A stretch of 26,369 bases of DNA from an uncultured Oscillospiraceae bacterium (lineage in GTDB: Bacteria > Bacillota_A > Clostridia > Oscillospirales > Oscillospiraceae), in NCBI GenBank assembly GCA_910579155.1, contig CAJTTS010000047.1:1-26369 (forward strand). The letters run 5' to 3'. Made by a program: the position numbers and the translations under genes. How positions within the stretch are numbered: the stretch's first letter is position 1; each line of letters opens with the position of its first letter. The notes beneath the pieces were generated by a model. That model was not told the DNA's origin, did not search any database, and saw nothing but the letters and a program-made list of their open reading frames with translations. Positions 21,919 through 26,369 of the stretch are shown here, in pieces.

Positions 21919-21998
21919 ATTATATCACGGAAGGGCAGTACAAAACAAGCACACCGCCGCGGCCAGTACATTTTTTTGTACTGGCTCTGTGCTATAAT
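21919..21998. promoter_or_regulatory. Divergent promoters with palindromic operator
   Basis: Rightward: TATAAT at 21993-21998. Leftward: TATAAT on the minus strand (21924-21919) with TTGTTT 18 bases upstream. Between them, GCCAGTACA (21962-21970) and TGTACTGGC (21977-21985) form a perfect 9-bp inverted repeat with a T6 spacer, covering the -35 region of the rightward promoter. A related half-site, GCAGTACA (21935-21942), lies inside the leftward promoter. This arrangement fits autoregulation and shared repression by the WYL protein. Confidence 0.65.
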
Positions 21999-22028
21999 CA
22001 AAACACCTGGAAATCGGAGGGATTTTAC

Positions 22029-22475
22029 ATGAGCGGCAGGAAGCGAAAGCCGTCCGAGGCGGAGCTGAACGAGCGGGCCAAGCGGATCTGCGGGGAGGGG
22101 GCCTACGGAACAGAGGTGTGGATGAAACTGAGCCCGGAGGATTTTGAGCCCTTCTTTCAGGCGGAGGATGTCTGCCTTTTGGAAAGTCCTGTGGTTTCCG
22201 CCGCAGCGGCTTCGTCCTGGATAAGGCAGGCTGTAGATGAGCTGTCGGCGGAGGCGGGCAAAACTGTGACCCATTTCCTGCTGCATATTGGATCTTCTGG
22301 ACGTGCCCTCAGTCTGGATATGCTGTCTGATATCGTCACAGGGGCGCAGGGCGTCATTGATATGAGCTCTGCCAGCTTTATTGTCGGGTATCGGGCCATG
22401 GAGGGCCTGAAGGAGGGGGAGGTCACTCTGCTTGTGCTTGCGTCAATGGGGCCGGAACCGCAGACAGAGTCTTGA
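22029..22475 (+). CDS. Protein of unknown function, divergent from the WYL regulator
   Basis: A 148-aa protein with ATCGGAGGG ahead of the ATG at 22029. The N-terminal third is charged and helical (PSEAELNERAKRICGEG). The rest alternates strands and helices (VTHFLLHIGSSGRALSLDML, then IDMSSASFIVGYRAMEGL), with no signal peptide or membrane helix. I do not recognise a family. Control from the shared palindrome suggests it works with the WYL, alpha-CTD-like and nuclease proteins, or is an antagonist of them. Confidence 0.6.
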   Translation: MSGRKRKPSEAELNERAKRICGEGAYGTEVWMKLSPEDFEPFFQAEDVCLLESPVVSAAAASSWIRQAVDELSAEAGKTVTHFLLHIGSSGRALSLDMLSDIVTGAQGVIDMSSASFIVGYRAMEGLKEGEVTLLVLASMGPEPQTES

Positions 22476-22536
22476 CTGTACCGTATGTTCGTCCGCGGAG
22501 AGGATTTGATTTTTGTAAGATTAGGAGGGCTTTATC

Positions 22537-22662
22537 ATGGACGATCCGATGACTTTTACCATTGATGGCGGCTCCTTACTCAAGTACAAAGGTCTTAACA
22601 ATGTGATGATCCCAGAGGGTGTCGCGGGAATTGGGGCATTCGCCTTCGGTGGATTGGGATGA
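22537..22662 (+). pseudogene. Truncated BspA-type leucine-rich-repeat protein
   Basis: TTAGGAGGG precedes an ATG at 22537. The 41-aa frame reads FTIDGGSLLKYKGLNNVMIP then EGVAGIGAFAFGG, one LRR_5 repeat of the BspA type (KYKG..VVIPEGV..IG..AF). Normal members contain many repeats. Here the frame stops after the first, so this is the cut-off start of a longer gene, or a frameshift. Confidence 0.6.
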
Positions 22663-22880
22663 AAAACTGGATCTGTAGACGGCACTCGTCCACTATTTTT
22701 ATCTGGTTTGTCTTGCCTTGTCGAAGGGAAAACAACGCGTACTGTGTGCCGTTTCTGACGGATAGCTGGGATATCATAGCCAAGAACCTCCATGGCGAGA
22801 CCGAAACGTTGGAGCTGTGCTGGATGCCGGAGCATACCCGGTTTTCCACACTGGATATGGGACGGTTGTGCTTCTTATAA
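22659..22880 (+). CDS. Small unknown ORF overlapping the LRR fragment
   Basis: A 73-aa frame whose ATG overlaps the LRR stop as ATGA. The first 25 residues are irregular, but the rest (NNAYCVPFLTDSWDIIAKNL, then ETLELCWMPEHTRFSTLDM) is protein-like and may be the remaining C-terminus of another gene. No ribosome site of its own. It ends 12 bases before the PolC-like gene. Not recognised. Confidence 0.35.
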   Translation: MKNWICRRHSSTIFIWFVLPCRRENNAYCVPFLTDSWDIIAKNLHGETETLELCWMPEHTRFSTLDMGRLCFL

Positions 22881-22892
22881 TGGGAGAATTTT

Positions 22893-24458
22893 ATGTGTAA
22901 GACACTTGTGAAAAGGGTTCAGTCGATTTGCCGCGCATATTTCAGGAGAAAGCATACGCGCGGGAAATCAGTGGAAAGAGCTGAGTTGAGCTGCCGCACA
23001 TGCTTTGGCAAAATGAACGGCATCCTCTCTCCCCGGGAGTGGGTTGACATTGCCCGTGGAGCCGGTGTCCGGGCAATTGCGATTATGGATTTTCAGGAGG
23101 CAACAGGCTTTCAGGAGACGGCGCAGGCGGCAGAGGAATTGCGCGGGGAGGCGGAGTCGGAAGAGCTTGATTTCAAAATGCTTTACGGCATGGAAACCGT
23201 GCTGGAGAACGGGTGCCCTGTTCATCTTCTGGTGCGGAGCCAAGAGGGTTTGGCGCAGCTTTACCGGCTGCTGGAGAGTTCTTGGCAGGGCCGGGAGGAG
23301 CGGCCGTTTCTGCGCAAGGCGGAGATCGGCGGGCATCGAACCGGGCTGCTGGTGGGCTGCCCTGGGGAGGGCGGAGAGGTCTGGCGTGGGATTCTGGACA
23401 ATCTGGATGACGCCCGTCTGGAGGAAATCGCCGGGTTCTACGATTATCTGTCGGTTCTGCCGCCGCAAAATCAGAATGACAGGCTGCCGTCCACACGGAA
23501 ACACGCCCTGCGCGGCGAAGCCCTTAGCGCGGAGGATCTGATCCTCAAAACCATTGCCATCGGCAAACGATCAGGCAAGCCGGTGACCGCGGCAGGGAAT
23601 GTGCGCACGGCAAGCCAGGATTGGGGTATGTTCAGAAGCAGCGTTGCCTATGGCATTCAAAAAGAGGAAGGCGGGGATTTGGATGCGTCTCTGCCGGATC
23701 TCCTCTACACGGAGGAGATGCTGGATGCCTTTTCCTTCCTTGGGAAAGAACCGGCGGAAGAAATCGTAATTCATGTACCGAACCGTCTGGCGGATTTCTG
23801 CGAAGAAATCCGGATTGTTCCGGAGGATAAACGATGTCTTCAGCCTATCCTGCCCGGCGCGTTTCAGACCGTGGCGGATCTTTGCCGGGAGCAGCTCCAG
23901 ATGCGGTATGGCGGCACAATTCCCAGGACGGATCGGGAGCGGATGGAGTATGAGCTTTCTGTTTTGCAGAACAATGAATTGCTCAGCTCCGCCCTCCTGA
24001 TTAGCCGCTGCCTGGTACAGGGGCTTCGGAGGAAGGGGTATCTGATCCGTACCATAGCGCACGACCTTTTCTCTGTTTACGCGTGTCCGTATGTCGCATA
24101 TCTGCTGGGCGTGACAGAAGTCGATCCTTTGGCCATACGTATCCCCTTCGAAACCCGCAGCGAGTGCGACGCGCCTGATCTGGAGCTTATATTGAGTGTT
24201 TCAGAAGAATGCTGGGAAGCAGTCATGGAGATATTCTCTCGAATATTTCCCCAGGGCACGGCGGTATCCTATGGGGACGGGGCCGGATGGGACAAAAAAC
24301 CTTCCCGGTCCCACAGAAGGTTTTTTGTCCCCGATGCCGCGCAGATGCGAAACTGGATACCCCTGAAAAAGGCTGACGAAGGATACAGAATCCCTTATGG
24401 GCTTGTTGAGGATTTCCCTGACCAGTTTCGGCTGCTTTTGTGGCCACGCAGGACCTGA
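22893..24458 (+). CDS. PolC-derived protein without exonuclease or active polymerase site
   Basis: A 521-aa protein that follows Gram-positive DNA polymerase III PolC from its PHP domain into the start of its palm. Shared segments include AIAIMDF (AIAITDH in PolC), LYRLLESSW, EEIAGFYDYLSVLPPQ, GNVRT (GNVHY), EEMLDAFSFLG and VTEVDPLAIRIPFE. The DnaQ exonuclease insert is absent, the PHP metal ligands are gone (ELSCRTC for ELHxHTxMS, DFQ for DHx), the GSRGSVGSS loop is replaced by RTIAHDLFSVY, the zinc ribbon is deleted and PDIDLNF is PDLELIL. The frame is intact, with GGGAG before the ATG, so it is probably made but cannot be a polymerase. A binding, decoy or regulatory role is possible. Confidence 0.75.
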   Translation: MCKTLVKRVQSICRAYFRRKHTRGKSVERAELSCRTCFGKMNGILSPREWVDIARGAGVRAIAIMDFQEATGFQETAQAAEELRGEAESEELDFKMLYGMETVLENGCPVHLLVRSQEGLAQLYRLLESSWQGREERPFLRKAEIGGHRTGLLVGCPGEGGEVWRGILDNLDDARLEEIAGFYDYLSVLPPQNQNDRLPSTRKHALRGEALSAEDLILKTIAIGKRSGKPVTAAGNVRTASQDWGMFRSSVAYGIQKEEGGDLDASLPDLLYTEEMLDAFSFLGKEPAEEIVIHVPNRLADFCEEIRIVPEDKRCLQPILPGAFQTVADLCREQLQMRYGGTIPRTDRERMEYELSVLQNNELLSSALLISRCLVQGLRRKGYLIRTIAHDLFSVYACPYVAYLLGVTEVDPLAIRIPFETRSECDAPDLELILSVSEECWEAVMEIFSRIFPQGTAVSYGDGAGWDKKPSRSHRRFFVPDAAQMRNWIPLKKADEGYRIPYGLVEDFPDQFRLLLWPRRT

Positions 24459-24470
24459 GCAGATCTGATA

Positions 24471-25751
24471 TGCTCCCCATAGAGTAGACAAAGCGAGAGA
24501 AAACTCGAACACTACACAAAGGGGAGCATTATTATGGCAATGATCAGCTTGGATAGGAAAATCCACGCAGTGAAACAGTATTATGCCGGATCCGGAAGTC
24601 TCAATGAGATTGCGGCAAAATTTGGGGTACACCGCAGCACATTGCAGAAGTGGCTGCTGAATTACGAATTATTTGGCGAGAAAGGACTGTGCCATCGCGC
24701 CGGGAAGCATCACTATCCCGCGATTGTGAAGCAGCAGGCGGCAGAATCGTATCTGTCGGGCCAGATGAGCATAGAGGCAGTCTGCAAAAAATACCATCTG
24801 CGGACAAGATCGCAGATGGAACAATGGGTTATGATGTATAATGGTCAAAAAGGATTCCGTTCTCCCGGAGGCAGAAGGGGTGTTCAATTGACCATGGCAT
24901 CTTATGAGGAACGCAAAGCGGCGGTGGAGTACTGTATTGCTCACGAGAAAAACTATAAATTGACTGCGGAGTACTCCGGATTTACATACCAGCAAATCTA
25001 TGGGTGGGTACAAAGATATCAAAAGGCCGGTTTGGAAGGATTCCTGATTGTTGAGATATACCAAAGCCAACATGGCGTTCCTGGTTACAGGCAGATGCAA
25101 ATTATCTTGGAGCGGCGGTAGGGAGTGAAGTGTAATTGAAAGAGAGTGCACCGGCTTATGCGGCTTCTTGACCTTCGTTCTGTATGCAGGAGGAGAAAGC
25201 GGACACGCAGGAAGAAGCTTCCGGCTGAGTATCTGGCGGAAAACGTCCTCGACAGGGACTTCAAGTCTAAAGAACAGAACGAGAAATGGCTGACAGATGT
25301 AACAGAATTCAAATATGGGACAGGCGGAAAGGTCTATTTGTGCGCGATTCTGAATCTGTACGGAAGAAACATTGCGGGTTTCTCATTGGGGCGAAAGAAT
25401 AGCATCTCTTTGGTTTTCGAAGCCTTTGACCAGGCGTTCCAAATGAAGGAGACTGGAATCCGCCAAAGTATGTCCCGTCCAGGCAAATGCCTGGATAATG
25501 CGCCTATGGAAGGCTTTTGGGGAATTCTGAAATCCAAGATGTACTATTTGTATCATTTTGGCGCGTATGATCAGCTCTGTGACGCAATCACTGCTTATAT
25601 CCATTTTTACAACTATGAACGATATCAGAGAAGGCTTGGCTGTATGACGCCTATGGAATTCTTGGCGGCTGGAGGCCAGTAAGAGCAGGAACCTTCTTGC
25701 GGTAATTCCTGTCCATCTTTTTTCTCTGTTTTGTCTACTTGACAGGGAGCA
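24471..25751 (+). mobile_element. Defective IS3-family insertion sequence
   Basis: A 1281-bp element bounded by imperfect inverted ends of about 30 bp that start TGCTCCC and share AGTAGACAAA and GAGAAAA (24471-24503 and the complement of 25719-25751). TG...CA termini are usual for the IS3 family. TGCTCCCC is repeated inverted at 24521-24528. The flanks (ATA and CTT) show no obvious target duplication, so flanking DNA may have been deleted after insertion. It cuts off the BlaI-type gene on its right. Confidence 0.8.
24534..25682 (+). pseudogene. IS3-family transposase OrfA/OrfB remnant
   Basis: The first 165 codons are OrfA (helix-turn-helix repeats LNEIAAKFGVHRSTLQKWLL and SGFTYQQIYGWVQRY). 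At GLEGF the frame jumps straight into OrfB (IYQSQHGVPGYRQMQIILER), so the OrfA end and OrfB start are deleted and the two are now in one frame. A TAG (25119-25121) and a TGA (about 25134) interrupt it. The DDE core keeps WLTDVTEF and the NAPMEGFWGILK glutamate, but the segment with the second Asp (HSDRG) is deleted between FQMKETG and IRQSMSRPG. It cannot transpose unaided. Confidence 0.85.
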
Positions 25752-25753
25752 CT

Positions 25754-25897
25754 TCAGACAATCAGTGTATTCTTTTGACACGGTTTTCCTTTGGCCGCCA
25801 GTCCATCCATGATATAGGGGAACAATGTCACCTCCTCCGGGTTCCCCCACACGATTTTCATAATTTCAAGTTCGGCATCGGAAATTTGCTGCACCAT
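25754..25897 (-). pseudogene. blaI: BlaI/MecI-family repressor, 3' truncated
   Basis: AAGGAGGATA precedes the ATG at 25897. The 47 codons read VQQISDAELEIMKIVWGN then KNTLIV, the winged-helix N-terminus of BlaI/MecI/CopY repressors, and stop three bases before the right end of the insertion sequence. The rest of the DNA-binding wing and the dimerisation domain are missing, and no BlaR1 sensor gene is present, so a former blaI-blaR1-type unit has lost its remainder. Confidence 0.75.
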
Positions 25898-25950
25898 TTT
25901 TATCCTCCTTATTGTATAACAAAGTGTTGACAACCAAAAATATAACATCG
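25898..25950 (-). promoter_or_regulatory. Upstream region of the truncated BlaI gene
   Basis: On the minus strand GTTATA occurs twice (around 25947 and 25919), with the palindrome GTTGTCAAC between them and TATACA as a possible -10. Symmetric AT-rich sites are usual for BlaI autoregulation. The -35 box is not clear. 25951-26065 has no gene. Confidence 0.3.
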
Positions 25951-26065
25951 CGTCGCCCTTTTGTCAAGATGCTTTTTCAACGGCAAAGGACAAGAGGCTG
26001 TCGTAATGCCCCCTGTCCTCCTCTGCATCTTAGGTGATTATAGAAATATTGCGGTAGCCGAATAT

Positions 26066-26369
26066 TCAGATATAGACCAATTCCGCAAAAATGATTTCCT
26101 CCACCCTGGCCTTGCAATTATTCATCAGCCCCACCCAGCGCATGGGGTCACAGGCTTTCAAGTCCTCGGTGGCCCCGGCCTCCTTTGCCATTCCCGGCAT
26201 CATGCTGTCCAACAGGGCTTGGGTGGCGTCCTCGGTTTCCAGCAGATGGGCATACAGCTTGCCCTCCATCACCAACTCGGCCCAAACGATGGGGCGATGC
26301 TCTTTCAGATACCACAACCGCAACAGGCCATACTTGCCCAAACTGCGGTCAGGCGGCGGCTCTATCGTC
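26066..26369 (-). CDS. tnpV: TnpV-like transposon protein, runs off the window
   Basis: The frame is open to the right edge. It reads EPPPDRSLGKYGLLRLWYLK, then EHRPIVWAELVMEGKLYAHL and MRWVGLMNNCKARVEEIIFA, the order and motifs of TnpV proteins carried by clostridial transposons (LGKYG, YLKEHRP, W-VG-MNN). The start lies outside the window; the TTG at 26341 is not a believable start because homology continues upstream of it. TnpV proteins are transposon accessory proteins of unclear role. It marks the start of another mobile element to the right. Confidence 0.8.
   Translation of the reverse strand, partial: TIEPPPDRSLGKYGLLRLWYLKEHRPIVWAELVMEGKLYAHLLETEDATQALLDSMMPGMAKEAGATEDLKACDPMRWVGLMNNCKARVEEIIFAELVYI

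Noticed and set aside
24471..25751. Target-site duplication of the insertion sequence
   Set aside because: The bases next to the two ends (ATA left, CTT right) do not match at any length I tried by eye.
1..26369. CRISPR array, tRNA or rRNA genes
   Set aside because: No regularly spaced direct repeats, no tRNA cloverleaf or T-loop motif and no rRNA-like conserved blocks were seen.

Overview
The window looks like a chromosomal segment from a gut-type, GC-rich member of the Clostridia (Oscillospiraceae-like). The signs are strong AGGAGG-type ribosome sites, a 4-hydroxybutyryl-CoA dehydratase/CoA-transferase pair of the aminobutyrate-fermentation type, and several pieces of the integrative elements common in that group (excisionase/HTH cassettes, MobC, TnpV, DUF6809-like protein). 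The genus is inferred; there is no rRNA or tRNA in the window.

Layout. 125-2345 (minus strand) is the end of a mobilisable element: excisionase, replication-type HTH protein, a non-coding stretch that could hold an oriT, then a translationally coupled trio MobC / coiled-coil protein / MobC, closed by a terminator. 2678-3691 is a DUF6076 protein with its own promoter. 4078-5505 is a PAS-AAA+-Fis regulator that has lost the GAFTGA sigma-54 contact motif; it is followed by a 12-bp perfect inverted repeat and a strong terminator.

5764-16614 (plus strand) is the metabolic heart: a promoter, a cut-short transporter-like N-terminus, an alpha/beta hydrolase fused to a multi-pass membrane domain, AbfD (4-hydroxybutyryl-CoA dehydratase), a NifU-type Fe-S protein, a fusion of a CGGCNP cysteine domain with a FabZ-like hotdog domain, a 4-hydroxybutyrate/butyrate CoA-transferase, an acyl carrier protein, an MBL-fold hydrolase, a LuxE-like acyl-protein synthetase, a LuxC-like acyl-CoA reductase and an AMP-forming acyl ligase. 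The genes are tightly packed or overlapping, so they probably form one operon. The set joins the C4 4-hydroxybutyryl-CoA/crotonyl-CoA chemistry to a Lux-type acyl-activating and aldehyde-forming machine with its own carrier protein. I do not know a described pathway with this gene set, and it is the best candidate here for an undescribed system.

16615-18771 (minus strand) is a decayed second copy of the element end: a tyrosine integrase with two in-frame stops and no catalytic C-terminus, a DUF6809-like gene, a diverged HTH gene and a frameshifted excisionase. The leader DNA upstream of the excisionase is conserved between the two copies (2375-2508 and 18628-18771).

19443-22475 holds a divergent unit: WYL regulator, RNA-polymerase-alpha-CTD-like protein and PD-(D/E)XK nuclease on the minus strand, and a 148-aa protein of unknown function on the plus strand, with a shared palindromic operator. 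This resembles a defence or stress module. 22537-24458 holds a BspA-type leucine-rich-repeat fragment, a small unknown ORF, and a 521-aa PolC-derived protein that lacks the exonuclease domain and most metal-binding residues. 24471-25751 is a defective IS3-family element that abuts a truncated BlaI-type repressor, and the window ends inside a TnpV gene of another mobile element.
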